NCBI GenBank assembly: GCA_038030265.1
Contig: CM075939.1
Location: forward strand, 29,307,253 to 29,371,252
Source: Corythucha ciliata
Taxonomy: Eukaryota; Arthropoda; Insecta; Hemiptera; Tingidae
Length of the DNA stretch: 64,000 nucleotides
Direction of reading: 5' to 3'
Below, in pieces: positions 37,622-50,363 of the stretch. The number at the start of each line of letters is the position of its first letter. Within the stretch, counting starts at the first letter, position 1. The position numbers and the translations under genes were made by a program. The notes beneath the pieces were generated by a model that saw only the letters and a list, made by a program, of their open reading frames with translations, was not told where the DNA came from and searched no databases.

Positions 37622-38423
37622 AGACTAGGTAACTCTCGAGCCCCGTGCACACGAAGTACGGACCAAACACCTCGTCTTGGAGGGATTATCCTTCTTATGT
37701 CTCATGCATGAAAATATTTCATGTGAAGAGAATACTTCAGAGAGTGCTACAGTTTAAAAACTTCGTTCCGGCAGCTAGCCAACCCTATAACTAAATGTAC
37801 GTTCGGAATCGGATACACTTGTGTGACTTGTGAGCGAGACACGATATGAACATAGCGTGCATGAAGTATCCTGCTCTCAAATGTGTTCAAGGTTTCGATC
37901 CACACCCTAGTTTTGACTACGACGCACCATGGATTATCATGTTTTGGTCAAGTTAACATGTGCGTCGACTTTCCCACATGTTTTCCTACTTTTACCATGT
38001 TTCATCCATACAGAAAACGCTGATAATTGAAAATTTCTCACAATATAATGAGCCTCGGTACGGAACCTGTTCAGAATAGCTTGGACAGGGGTTTAAAACA
38101 CTATGCTCGAACCTTTTTTACATAGGTAGGTATTATTTTCAATTTATTTTTCATAATAGGGGTACTCAAATAATCTGCCTGTAAACCTGTAAAGGAGTAT
38201 TTCTCTCTAATTAAGTAGAATTCCACCCCCCCCACTGTATATGCGTTACTAAAGAAACGAGATTGATAACATCTGTTAACTGGTTTACCGAAATACTGAT
38301 TTTTATTTGAGTACCCCTAATGGGTAGGAAAACTCAGTTATACAGTAACTAGGCATGATGTGTTGGCCCGCTCTGCGGCCTTATTTGTGGTTATTGAACA
38401 TTGCTGCTACAATATGTACATGT

Positions 38424-38880
38424 AAAGGTGCGTTTACACTGAAGTGTGGCGCAACATTCATTGCTTGAAATTTAGTGCCAGACACAAATTTCCTTGGTGT
38501 AAACACAAACTTCCAGAAATTTTTATCACAATTTGTACAGTCAAAAAACATTTGACTGATACTTTACAATTATGTAGCTACATAAGTGTCGCGACAGAAG
38601 TGTCGGACACTTCAGTGTAAACCATGGAGGAAGGAAAAGAGAGGAGGGAGCATAAGTTGAAAAGGGTGACGCCGATTTTCGCCATATTGGTGGTCCCTCG
38701 GCCTTGATATTCAAGATGTAGATAACAGAGCAGCAGTCGTGATAAAGTAGTCCTCAGCACAAATCCTGATGCGTTCCGGGACTACCAATGTGGCGTATGT
38801 TGGCTTCACCCCGTTAACTTGATTTTACATCTATCGCTCCCTCCTCTCTCTTCATACCTCCATGGTGTAAACGCACCTTA
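38424..38880. mobile_element. Element with AAGGTGCGTTTACAC ends
   Basis: The left end AAAGGTGCGTTTACACTGAA and right end GGTGTAAACGCACCTT are inverted. An internal GTGTAAACCATGGAGG at 38616 repeats the end inverted, and CACTTCAGTG is also internal. Two MITEs may be nested. Confidence 0.6.
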
Positions 38881-38881
38881 A

Positions 38882-41800
38882 CATCTGACCGGTGTCACTT
38901 GATTTGTTTTATTTATTGTGGTAGTGAGAATCAGAATGAAAATTATTGAAGTAAACCCAATAGACGATTTCCACTCATGCGCTCTCCAGTCCTACTTCAA
39001 CTGTTTTGCAACCCGCTAAGGGCAGGTTATGGGTTACTTTTGTCTTCTGCTGTGTAAAGTGAAGTTATTTTTCTCTCATTTCCGTCAAACTAAAACCACA
39101 TTTGCAGTTATTCAATTCTGATTTTATTCTTCAGCCTCTGTCTCACGAAACGTACCGATGAAAACTCGTCGTTCCGGGGGCACCTTAACATGAAGTCCCA
39201 TCATTGGGAAAGGACTCGGCAGGTTACGATCGAGTTGGCATTGCATTGTTGTCTATTCCTGGTTGCCCCGTTCATGTAAGTTCTACATTGGAAGCTTGCT
39301 GCAAATCGGGGTTTTTTTTTTTTCAATAACTCAGTCTTGATGGCTTTGTAGGCATCAAAATTACGTAAAATGGAACTTAAGTGACTACGCTGGGGGATGA
39401 TCGAAGGAAGGATCGCCGCTATCTACAAAAAAAGAAAAATAAATCGGTGCCGGTCCTTGCTCGTGAGTATCCAATCGCTCAACATTTGTCATCTTGTCAT
39501 CAATAAAAATCGGGTAACTTATTTCAATCGTAGTGTCCTTTCTAGTACACAGGTTCATTAGTGGAAATTCTACAGACGCCCGCCATTTCCCGGCGATGTC
39601 GAGCTTGGGTAATGTAAATTACCTCGTTGACGTGGTGAGGGCATTCACATAAGAGGAATTTCGCGATTTGAAATCACTTAAACCGCAACACGTCGACAAA
39701 AGTGGCTTAGTTAGTACTTCAACTCACAAGAAACCTCACAAGAGTGAGTTTTCCGTTGTTATTCAAGAAAAGAGGCCAGTTCACAATTTATTGTCGGTAC
39801 GGGAACGTAAATGGGAATGGGTGACAGTAGTCGGACCAGAGCAATCGTTTCATTTCAAACCCTTTCACGTTGCCATCCCGTCAATTTTGAAGTGGCTTAA
39901 CTTTTAACTAGCGCGTTAGGCTCGTTTCACATATACGAGGTTTCTCGCGGCGCGGTTTTGGCTGCCGCGTATTGACCACGTGCACCTTTACACACGTGCG
40001 GTACATAAATTACTTGGTTCATGAGAAAGCGGCATTCACGCGGATTACACGCGGGGGCCTCGTGAAACCGCGTTTGTGTGAAAAGAACGTTGGGAAATGC
40101 TTAACGTGGAATGTTCACGTGCTCCTTTTATAGCGCTGAAGAAGATTACCTCACCCTGATGCTTGGAAAAGAATCTGAAGGGGTACACGGTCCTTTCCAG
40201 CCCTTAAGTAGCACCCAACAAACGCGTAGTTCACCGGCATTTCGTTCTTATTGGATCGGTCGAATAAACGCCATTTGTGTATTATAGAATAAAAAGACCA
40301 CGTTTTGATGATTCTCAAGTCAAAATTCATTTTCCAAGTAACATAGGAACAAGACTTCTTGGCCGAGCGATGTGGGGAATACACATTCTGTTCTGCCTCA
40401 GTGACTGAAACCCGGAAGAAACTATCACCGTCTGTGGATCAATTGCTTACAATAGACCTAAATTTCAGCTCATAAAACATAAAACAACTTTTGGAACGTT
40501 AAAATTAAGTAAATATAAATAAATCACTCAATACTGTAATAAATTTGGGGTAACCAGGAAAGGTAATATAACCCAACTCTTATCTCGTGTCCGTTCCCGA
40601 TACTTGCGCATTTATCACACTCCTTCACATGTAATTTCTCTCCCCTTTTTCCTCAATTTGAGGCGTTTTCAGTCAAGTGCAGGTAAGGTTGAGGGAAAGG
40701 GATAAATTTAGTAGCTGAGTCAAAACCAGGTCGACCCGGAATGGAATAACTCGTACAGTCACTTTAGATGAGAAGCACGCGAATGAAGTGTAATTGCAGA
40801 CTCGAAATAAACGAAAAAATCATGTAGTATTTGAAACCGAACTACACTCGTAGTAATGCTAGTAATGTGAAAAAAATACTGTTAAAGAGGCTATAGGCAA
40901 CTAGAAATAAACCCATAACCTGCAGTTCTAAACCTTCGCTTTTTCCACGGAAATCGTCTATGGGCTTAGTGCAAAGTGACAGTCCTGCAGACTAGCGGCA
41001 GACTAGCGCAATACTTGTTCTAAGTTCACTCCGTTCACTCTCCTCTTTGAATCCCTACGAAGAACGTGCTCTGACTCTCGTTTAAAGGACGCTTTCAAGC
41101 TTTTCCTTCAATTAAAACGGTGCAGTGCTGTGTTGTGGGTTACATTAATTCGCCTGATAAATATAAAGGCCTACAATTTACGGTTTTCCCAATAAACATT
41201 ACGAAAAAGAGAGACCGGGTGAAGTGGATCCTGGCCGTCAACAGGAAAAGCCAGTTAGAGCAATTCAGTAATTTTTCTACTGAAGCACTTTATGTATTTT
41301 CTAGCAGGAATGCACTAGCTGAAACTCTCGTCCCCCCTTCTTCAATGGTTTTCCACTTCTCAAAAATTGCTGGCTTATTCCCGCAGAGTGGCAGAAGGGC
41401 GGAGCTAACAGGTCTCTGTTTTCGTTAGAGAAGAAAAAAGAGTACATGTGGCAGAAAACTTTGATTTGCCGACGTTTTTATTCTACATGCCCACAGATTG
41501 GTTCAGAATTTAAAAAATTCTGGGGGGGGGGGCAAATGCACATAGTTCTCCTCTTCCTATTTATGCCTTTGGAAAAGAAGGGTGTCAGGAAACAATAAGG
41601 GAATTTAAAGAAATAATTAAACTTTAATTTTCTTCAAAAACTCTTTGAGATGACATTATTTAACCCTGTAATAAGGGCATTGACTTTGGCGGACTCGACA
41701 TGGCCGGGTGTGGGGCCCACTGATTAATAATGATAAGCCTATGGAAATCCTGGCTTCAGTTCACTAGCTACATGTGTGACTAATAATGGAAGCCTATGGA

Positions 41801-42450
41801 TTAATAATAATAATAAGCCTATGGTACATATTTTAATTAATGTGTACCTATGTAGCCTAATACACCTATTTTTAATTGCAAAAATCTTCGCGTTTCTCGT
41901 TCTTTACATTTCAAAATAAATCATGTTTGACATCTTATACTAGCCCTTTGTTAAATTTCTAAAACGCACAGCTAGGAATGCATAATAGACCAATCCCAGA
42001 TCCAGTAGCGGATCCAGCATTTTATGAATGGGGGGGGGGACAAAACTAAAATGTTCTCTTCCCCGGGGGGGGGGGGGGATTGCACACCACCAGTGAAAAA
42101 GGAAAATATATAGGAGCCACTTTTCCTGATATTTCCGGTTATTTCTTTTCCCGGAAGAACGGAATCAAAATCCCGTGGGGAGAGGGGGTCATGCTTAAAC
42201 TATGTTGAGTATTTCTCAAAAATATGTTCAACCTGATCGCAAACTGACAATTTCGGGCTTGAAACATCTGCCACTTTTTTTTTTTTTTTAAATGCCTACT
42301 TTGGTCAAAAAACTTAATTGTGTAAAACCCTTTTAGACGAGTAAGGCCTGTATCCATAGTCGTTACTTAAGTTAAAATTCTCCCAAGTAAAAGTCAATCC
42401 AGTTTTTGTTGGTATTAAATCATCTGTTTTGACGCCCACTTAAGGAAATA
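38882..42450. other. Mostly unique sequence with a THAP fragment and one exon-like segment
   Basis: Apart from the THAP fragment at 41121 and a possible short exon at 39190-39275 there is no supported gene. G-runs occur at 41523, 42030 and 42066. Confidence 0.3.
41121..41245 (+). pseudogene. Partial, degenerate THAP-domain fragment
   Basis: The plus frame reads QCCVVGYINSPDKYKGLQF, then TVFPIN and RVKWILAVNRK. This is the N-terminal two thirds of a THAP domain: first Cys ligand, FP motif and W-I-x-A-V-x-R helix. The second Cys of the C-x3-C pair is replaced by Tyr (VGYIN), and no C-x2-H follows in the frame before it ends at 41428. It is therefore a broken relic, or an exon whose partner I cannot find. 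Confidence 0.45.
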
Positions 42451-42457
42451 TAAGTTT

Positions 42458-42599
42458 AAAGGCCCGTTCACAAGCTATATGTTTACGTTCTGTGGAGTCT
42501 GTGCAGCCAAACAAATTTAATCCCTCGAAAAATAAAGCATTTTTATAGGTTGCATAGACACCACACAACACAAACATAGAGCTTGTGAACGGGCCTTAA
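42458..42599. mobile_element. CCCGTTCACAAGC hairpin MITE, copy 1
   Basis: The ends AAAGGCCCGTTCACAAGC and GCTTGTGAACGGGCCTT pair. The middle carries CTGTGGAGTCTGTGCAGCC and the family block AAGCATTTTTATAGGTTGC. Confidence 0.75.
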
Positions 42600-43322
42600 A
42601 AAATGTCTATGAATATGGGCCTAAGCTTTTTAATCAGAGCAGCCATTTTAAGAAAAATTTACAGAATTTACATCTGTAAATATGTTCAATGAACATATTT
42701 TTGATCAAAAAACTTACTCGTGTAAAAGGGACCCAGGGTGCCTATTCTCTAACAAAAAAGCAATATGTTTTTCGAAGCAATGTTTCTATTTTATTCATTT
42801 TCTTCAAACAAATGAATGAAATAGAATTATTGCTATGAAAAACATATTGCTTTTTTGCTGGCATTTGTTACATTTTTTAAAATGATTTTAATGAAATGAA
42901 GTATGGCATCAAATTCGAACCCTGAAAAATTACAAAATTGGCCTGAGGGTGGAAATGAATGGACTAATAATTATTATACAAATTCAAGTTCGCTGTTCGA
43001 CCATAGGACGTCGATGGGCCAATAATTATTTTTTTCTTGTCTCTTCTAGCTACATGTGTGACTTCAAAATATTTTTTTCATAAAATTGATGTACCTAAAA
43101 AGTTGGCAAAAATCTTGAGAGGCCATCTCATTAATTTTACAGTTAAAAAACGGGAAATTACAAAGCGACTCACGCATTTTCACTTAGAATACTATGAAAA
43201 GTGAATAAAAAGTCGGAACAAGAATCGCACAGTTTGAAACCTAGAGCGCTCTCATTTTAAACTTTGCACTAAGCCCATTGAAAATTGAAGGATACCCCAG
43301 GAGGTCGTTTCACTTGGTCGAT

Positions 43323-43466
43323 GGGGGTTGTAATAGAAAAGTGCAACACATGTGACTGTGAGACGAGATGAGATTGACTTTTACAGCTAAAATTTATGAA
43401 CACATGGCTGTGATATTCGTTCTCCTCTCGTCTCCCACGTGTTTCACTTTTCTATTACAACCCCCC
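43323..43466. mobile_element. Hairpin MITE
   Basis: The ends GGGGGTTGTAATAGAAAAG and CTTTTCTATTACAACCCCC are perfect complements; the interior pairs weakly. It abuts the next hairpin at 43467. Confidence 0.72.
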
Positions 43467-43583
43467 TGGGGCCATATTCCACAAAATCCCGTAAGTGCGG
43501 TTGCCAAGGCGGGATAATGTTATTTCTTATACGGCGTCCATGGATCCCTCTTGCGGAATTTTCTTCCCGACCAATAAGGCCCC
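43467..43583. mobile_element. Relative of the 30.7-kb hairpin
   Basis: It contains GGGGCCATATTCCAC, GGCGGGATAATGTTATTTC and AATAAGGCCCC in the same order. Confidence 0.6.
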
Positions 43584-43695
43584 TGGTGTATTAATGAAAG
43601 TTACGAATATTAAAGTTTTGACTAAAACAGTTATCTCTTTAGTCACCAAATATTCTTTAGTGGTTGGCGGCTGACTATCCTAAATCAGTTCTTTA

Positions 43696-43829
43696 ACAGC
43701 GTTTTCCATTCAGCACACCACACAAGCGTAGTGCACCGTCCTCTCTATAAACATATGTTTCAATTTGGAGAAGACGGGTGGAAAAACTTACACCCCAAAA
43801 GCGTATTGCAATGAATGGAAAACGCTATT
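43696..43829. mobile_element. Relative of the 12.8-kb hairpin
   Basis: Ends AGCGTTTTCCATTCAGC and GAATGGAAAACGCTATT pair. GAAGACGGGTGGAAAAAC is shared with the 12.8-kb copy. Confidence 0.5.
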
Positions 43830-44680
43830 AATTTCATAATCAGTGTTTAATAATTGAGGCAGGAAACACTGAACGGGCCACATCCCGTGAGAGGCGTCAT
43901 GCTTCATGAACGTGAGTGTCGCTTCAACGAGGTCCGACTTCTTGGCTAGCAAACTTAGCATTTTGGTAATTCCCGGCCAGATAAGTGCTCCATTAATGAA
44001 AGCGGTTAATGCGAGATCTCCTCCGTTGAAGGGTGAAGATGTAACTGTTCGACACCTGTTACTTCCGAGGTGCAGTATCTCGGATTCTGATTGACTTATT
44101 CAATTCCGGTACCGCGATACTTGTGGCAAATTTTTTCTACAATTTTTTACTTACTTTTTTCAAATGTGTACAGGACAGGTTGTTTCCCGTAAGGTGCATA
44201 GTTTGAAAGACATAATTAAGCCGTGGGGAAGGGGCTGATTCTGTAACTTTAGGGCATCGAATTAGCTATCGGAACCCCATTCATCTGATTAAAGGGGTCC
44301 ATACACGTACAATATTATTGCACAAACTAGTTTGCGCAATATTTTGTTTCCAGAATAAAAATGAGTTGTACATTATATCAGGGGCGTCTACACAAGGGGG
44401 GGGGGGGTTGGAAGCCGTCGGCGTCCACCTGACACTAGGGGGGGGGGGGGAAGCTCAAAACTTCATCAGGGGGGGGGGGTTATTCGTGGTAGTGGAGGAG
44501 CGTCCAAAAGTGTCAAGGGAGGATGCTGTCCGATAGTTCTTGATCGGTGTGTGCACTAAGTAGACACCGGAAGGGTGGATAATCCAGGACATGTACATAG
44601 CACACAATAAGGCTACGAATTTTAATGAGGTGAGGGTCAAGGTATATTTGTCTACCCTGGTAACGAGGAGAAAAGCTTTA

Positions 44681-45170
44681 TACAGGGTGGTCGGTTTTGA
44701 GTAGCAAAAAAAAAATTGGGTAATAGTACACCAAAAATGGGATAAAAAAGTCCTATTCGGATAGTGGTCTATCTCTTTTTGTTTTCAAGTAATATTTTTT
44801 AAAGTGATTTTTAGGCGCAACTGTATTTTTCAACGAAAAACTGCTATTTCTCAGCTTCTACTTCACTTATTTTCAAAAGTTCGGGCAGTTTCGTAATCTT
44901 CGGAAAATTTTCTATGGGAAGAATGCAAAATCAATATTCTAAATGGTCAAAAGCGCCTAAGAACGTAACGTTTTCGTTGCGTCAGTGCAAAAAAAACAAA
45001 AATTTGACTTCAAACAACAATTTACTGTGTCGCCAAAAATTGCTTCACACGTTGTCAAGCATCATAAAAACTTCTCCGTTTTCCCAGCTTTCCAACGGTG
45101 TACTCGAAAGTGGAATTATCTCCCTCCTTTGACAATAAAATTCGAAAAGAAGCGAAAAAGTCATACATTT
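44681..45170 (+). mobile_element. Single left end of a CAGGGTG-type element
   Basis: It begins TACAGGGTGGTCGG and then ATTGGGTAATAGTACACC. It contains the family block CCAGCTTTCCAACGGTG near 45075. No right end was found. Overlapping frames of 72 and 106 codons are carried by it and are not recognised as genes. Confidence 0.45.
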
Positions 45171-45301
45171 TGGGCTAAAAATGTGAATAATAACAGGTGC
45201 CAAAATTCATTTGTTTTGCTCTCTTTCTTGAGAAATCCAAGCTCTGGCACAGGAAAAATTAAAATAACATTGTATTTGAAGAATAAAAAACAAATAAAAA
45301 T

Positions 45302-45550
45302 TTAATAAAATGTACGAAGAGGTGTGCAAATTTAGGGCGTCTGCTGGTTTTTTATTTAAGTAGCGAAAAAGTTATACATTTTGGGCTAAAAATATGAATA
45401 AAGACGGGCACGAGAAATGAGATGGTACGAGAAATGAGAAAACGAGCACGCGAGTGCATCAGGAATGGAGGCGGGCACTTCGAGCAGCTATTTAAACAAA
45501 AAATCCAGCAGACGCCCTGAATTCGCACACCTCTTCGTCCATTTTATTAA
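45302..45550. mobile_element. Hairpin element
   Basis: ACGAAGAGGTGTGCAAATT...GGGCGTCTGCTGG on the left is inverted as CCAGCAGACGCCC...GCACACCTCTTCGT on the right. Confidence 0.6.
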
Positions 45551-45639
45551 TTTTTTATTTGTTGTTTATTCTTCAAATGCCATGAATTACAAGTTTCGTG
45601 GGATACATACATAATAGAAATAAATTTGAAGTTTCAGGG

Positions 45640-45985
45640 CTACATACTCGTAGACATCGATATTGAAAGTTTCGGTGAATAATCAGCCGCGAAATTTCGG
45701 AAGATAGTTAATCGCTAAATTGCATTTTCCACGGAAGCAATAACCGCAAACTTCCGGTTTTGAATATTCACCGGCAGTGACATTGCGAGTTTGGATCGAT
45801 AAATGGCCTAGAAATTGTAAGTTACTAAAGAAATTTGCTGCAAAATTACAGTTGGAAGAGGTGACAAAAAATGCCACTAAATTGAGGTTTTAGGGTTGCA
45901 TTGCAAGTGCAAACTTGTGCGAGATTTAGCTCTTTCTAACCCCAAATTTCGCGAATCTGGATCTTTTAGGAACCATGAATTTCGC
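45640..45985 (+). repeat. Diverged minisatellite patch
   Basis: Loosely repeating AGCCGCGAAATTTCGG, ATCGCTAAATTGC and GCAAAATTACAG cores are spaced by 30-45 bp. It is more decayed than the other arrays. Confidence 0.45.
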
Positions 45986-46479
45986 GTGGTTACCTCCATA
46001 AATTATTAAACTTTTCGGGGTTTGCTCCCTGTTCCCCTCAGCAAACCCGTTCAATAGCGTACCGAGGTAGTGGCGAGTATTGGGTGGACCGGCGCCCCCG
46101 AATAGCTCGTAGATTGAAAAATTAGGATTTTTAGGTTTTATGTTCATGGTTGAAAGTACGTGGAGAAAGGGGTCTTGGTATCCGTTGGACGGGGATTTGG
46201 CTCCTTTCGACGATTTTCAGTCCATCTGACAAGGAGGAAAGAGCGTTGAAAGATGGTCACCAATTTTTTTGCTGAATCGTGATCGTGAACGTGATCAAGC
46301 ACTTGTTTTTCAATTTTTAACGTCAATTCGTGCGTTTTCTCATTTATATTTGCGACCTAGCGGTTTACCTAGGCAAATTCTAGACGCGGACTTGGTCACC
46401 AACAGCACATTATGACGTTTTACTTTATTTTAGCTATAAAAAGGGCTCTATACTCCGCGACATCACTACAGCTCACTTC

Positions 46480-47520
46480 ATAGCAAACATCTGTAAAAAG
46501 AGCCGATCCGCGGAATATAATTGGGAAAACACTAATGCACGGCTGAAATTGCGAAAAATCGCTAATAACGGACTAAAATGATAAAAAACCTAATTTACGG
46601 CTCAAATTGAGACAAAAGGATGATTCGCGATTAAAAAGGTAGAAAAATCAATATAATTTGATGATATTGAGGAACAGTGCTTAAATCCGTGAATAAAATG
46701 TAGAAAAATCGATAATTAACGGTTTAAATAGAGAAAAGCGCTAATTCGCGAGTAAAATTCGTAAAAAGGGCCGATTCTGAGAACAATAGCTAATTCGCGA
46801 CTAAAATTAAGTAAACGCCAATTCGCGACTCTTTGATGAAGAAATCTTCTTGACCAAAATTCAGAAAAGGCGCTGACTAATAGGCAAGATTGGAAAAAGC
46901 AGCTAATTCGCGGCAAATATTAAGAAACACCGCACATTCGCAAGAAAAATTGAGAAAAATCGCTAGTTCGTGGATAAGATTGAGAAAAACGCTAATTCAT
47001 GACTATGAGCGTTTGAAATGAAACGCTAATTTGCGGCTAAAATAGAGAAAAACTCAAATATCCAGCTAAAATTGAGAAAAACTCGCTAATTCACGGTCAT
47101 AATGGAGAGCGGTTAAAATTGAGAGAATTCCAACTCGCGGCCATTTGCCCACCTATTCTGTAACTCTTAAACGCGTGCTTTAGCGAAATAAACAAGGTGA
47201 ATAATTGAAAGTAATCAGCTGAGAAATTTTGCTAACGTGCGCGTTACAGTATAGGGGGGCAGCCGGTGAATGCAACTTTAAGGCTAAAATAATGGAAAAG
47301 CGATAATTCGCGACTAAGAGTGAAACAAAACCCACTAATTCACATCAGCTAAAATGAAGAAAACGCTAATTCGCTACTGAAATGGAGAAAAATATCCAAT
47401 TCAAGGCTTAAATTTAAGAAAAAGTGCTTATTTGCGGCTTTAAACAGAGAAAAAGCGCTAATCTGCGAATAAGGTGTGGAAAAAGCGCTGATTCCCGGCT
47501 AAAAATTAGATTGAGCCATA
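46480..47520 (+). repeat. Minisatellite array (CTAATTCGCGGC type)
   Basis: About 28 units of around 32 bp read GAGAAAAACGCTAATTCGCG followed by GCTAAAAT. A hairpin element interrupts the array at 47146-47261. No coding frame. Confidence 0.75.
47146..47261. mobile_element. Second copy of the 58.4-kb hairpin MITE
   Basis: It shares CTATTCTGTAACTCTTAAACG and GTAATCAGCTGAGAAATTTT blocks with the other copy and also lies inside a minisatellite array of the same type. Confidence 0.68.
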
Positions 47521-48154
47521 ATTTAACTCTACGTAGTGTTGATTTCATCCAATTTGTCAAAATTAGGCACTAAAATCTCCAGGTTTTGAACACTTGTGTA
47601 CCACTAGCGAAAAAATGAAAGTAGGTACCTACTATTCATTAACGTTGTTTTTCACTGTAATTTTACAACTTAAAAGCCTAATTTAATACTTGAGAGAGGG
47701 GATTACTGTTCATAAGGGGGGGATTTCGCGTCCAGCCATCATGGGGGGATAGACGCCGCTGCATTATATTGTGCAACCCATCAATACAATCCACAAACCT
47801 TCAATTTTATTGTACAACCCCTGCAATATTTATTCTACGTGTATGGGCCGCTTAAAAAATTCAATGGAATTAGGTGAATTTTCGATAGGAAATCAGCCGA
47901 TAACTCAAAGTTACAGAATCACCGCTGCCGCGCCCGGGGTGAAGAAAAGCACGCAATGTCAACGTTTTTCGTTCACGTTAGAGTTAGCACAGGCCTTTGG
48001 AGCTGCAAACTTGGGCTTACGCTATTAGTACCTATCTTGAAAACATCCCAAAGATTCAGACATTTTTAATTTTTGCGACCTGTCGCGTTCATCAGTGTCA
48101 GACCGTGTGACGTCAGGAAAATATTGAGCTTGCAGTTTTAGTGCATTCATTTAT

Positions 48155-48295
48155 GTCAAAATGCACTATTGGCCTCGTCGTGATGGTGGCAAACATGGGT
48201 CATGGCATGTTTTTTTCATGTTTCAGGACCTCTAGAACACGAATTCAGTGGTCTCCTGAATTCATATATACACATCTATAATATTTCTATATGTA
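48155..48295 (-). repeat. Left part of the 11.4-12.2-kb repeat, inverted
   Basis: The sequence from ATGCACTATTGGCCTCGTCG through GAACACGAATTCAGTGG to a TA-rich stretch is the reverse complement of about 12085-12200. It ends where the 48.3-kb fold-back begins. Confidence 0.65.
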
Positions 48296-50359
48296 TACAG
48301 GGTGTTTAGGGAGGAATGATCCGGATTGAAATATGTTGTAGTACTCGGCAGGGCGGATCAAAAAAGCCATATAAACATGGGGCCGCAAATGCTTTGTTTC
48401 GGAGATAGAGCCAAATTAGTGAATTTTTAGCCACTCTCCCTTTTTCCACCAATAATTCGTCGAGACAACCCCATCGTCAAACATAGACAAAATGAGTAAC
48501 ATTTCTGAAAAGAGCACAAAATTTTCTTCAAAAATACCTAGTTTTTTCGAGCTAATAACGGGTTTAAGTATCCTCATTTGTTTATCGAAAGAGGTGAAAA
48601 TGTTGTTCCTGAAATTTTCCGTTTTTTTCGGCGACGATTTCACCATACTTAATCATGCCTCACCATTTGGCGGAACTCGGGGAAAACATGTCCATTTTGT
48701 AAGCTTTCAAACGGCTCAAGAAGATTGGCAATCGGTGCTGTTTTGACCGAGATATCGCGGTGAGTATTCGAAAAAGCAAGGCCAAGTGCTCAAAAACAGG
48801 CATGTTGTACCAACAAGAAAAAATTCACGTGAAAGGTTCATTGTAATTTATTGTTATACGATTCATTTATCAGCCAACATATTGATACGAACTGATCGGG
48901 AACTTACTATTCATCACGTTCCCCCCTCCCTATAATCAACTTTTTAGCTATCATTTTTAGCTGAACGAGAATCAAATGTTGTTCCAGGAGGGCGGGTCAA
49001 TTTGTAGGAAATCAAACTACTTAAAATACATTTTCACGATTAAATTTGAGGAAATTATTACTTCTTCCGTCATCATAGGACTTATGACTTTCAGGTATAA
49101 AGCCTACATATCCCACAAGAAGAATGAATAACGTCTCAATGTCTTCTCATTTCTTACCATTACCCCTTCACAGTTAATGGCAATTAATTAAACCAATAAC
49201 TTACGTTGGTAAAATGGTGAGGTAAAATTTATTAATAAAAATATTTTAATAACAATATCAAAGAATCGAAGATATCGAAAATATCAAAGGAGTCATCAAG
49301 AATCGCAGAACTGAAATTAGAAAAGCAACAATGTCCGTCTCCACGAGGGCTACGAAATGTGTTCAAGCTGACGGGGGGATATTTGAACAATTTCTTTGAT
49401 ATTGTTTTTAAAATATTTTTAGAAATAAATTTTACCTCACCATTTTACCAACGTAATTTATTGGTTTAATTAATTACCATTAACAGTGAAGGGGTAATGG
49501 TAAGAAATTAGAAGACAATGAGACGTTATTCATTCTTCTTGTGGGATATGTAGGCTTTATACCTGAAAGTCATAAGTCCTATGATGACGGAAGAAGTAAT
49601 AATTTCCTCAAATTTAATCGTGAAAATGTATTTTAAGTAGTTTGATTTCCTACAAATTGACCCGCCCTCCTGGAACAACATTTGATTCTCGCTCAGCTAA
49701 ACATGATAGCTAAAAAGTTGATTATAGGGAGGGGGGAACGTGATGAATAGTAAGTTCCCGATCAGTTCGTATCAATATGTTGGCTGATAAATGAATCGTA
49801 TAACAATAAAACTACAATGAACCTTTCACGTGAATTTTTTCTTGTTGGTACAACATGCCTGTTTTTGAGCACTTGGCCTTGCTTTTTCGAATACTCACCG
49901 CGATATCTCGGTCAAAACAGCACCGATTGCCAATATTCTTGAGCCGTTTGAAAGCTTACAAAATGGACATGAGTTCCGCCAAATGGTGAGGCATGATATG
50001 ATTAAGTATGATGAAATCGTCGCCGAAAAAAACGGAAAATTTCAGGAACAACATTTTCACCTCTTTCGATAAACAAATGAGGATACTTAAACCCGTTATT
50101 AGCTTGAAAGAACTAGGTATTTTTGACGAAAATTTTGTGCTCTTTTCAGAAATGTCACTCATTTTGTTCTATGTTAGACGATAGGGTTGTCTCGACGAGT
50201 TATTGGTGGAAAAATGGAGAGTGGCTAAAAATTCACTAATTTGGCTCTATCTCCGAAACAAAGCATTTGCGGCCCTATGTTTATATGGCTTTTTTGATCC
50301 GCCCTGCCGGGTACTACAACATATTTCAATCCGGATCATTCCTCCCCAAACACCCTGTA
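48296..50359. mobile_element. 2.06-kb fold-back element with about 965-bp arms
   Basis: Termini are TACAGGGTGTTTAGG and CCTAAACACC-like CACCCTGTA at the right end. The left arm (48296 to about 49264) returns as its reverse complement at about 49393-50359, with scattered differences, around a loop of about 130 bp. No transposase frame is present. The longest frames (84 and 68 codons) are the same arm sequence read from both sides. The internal stretch TTTGTAAGCTTTCAAACGG followed by GAGATATCGCGG is also found, diverged, in other fold-backs here. It is likely a non-autonomous DNA transposon. Confidence 0.8.
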
Positions 50360-50363
50360 TATA

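Noticed and set aside
46480..47520. CRISPR-like regular short repeats
   Set aside because: Units are degenerate and contiguous, without unique spacers of fixed length, and the genome is eukaryotic.
48492..48746. 84-codon frame and its 68-codon mirror at 49956-50162
   Set aside because: They are the two arms of the same inverted repeat; similarity between the products comes from the palindrome.
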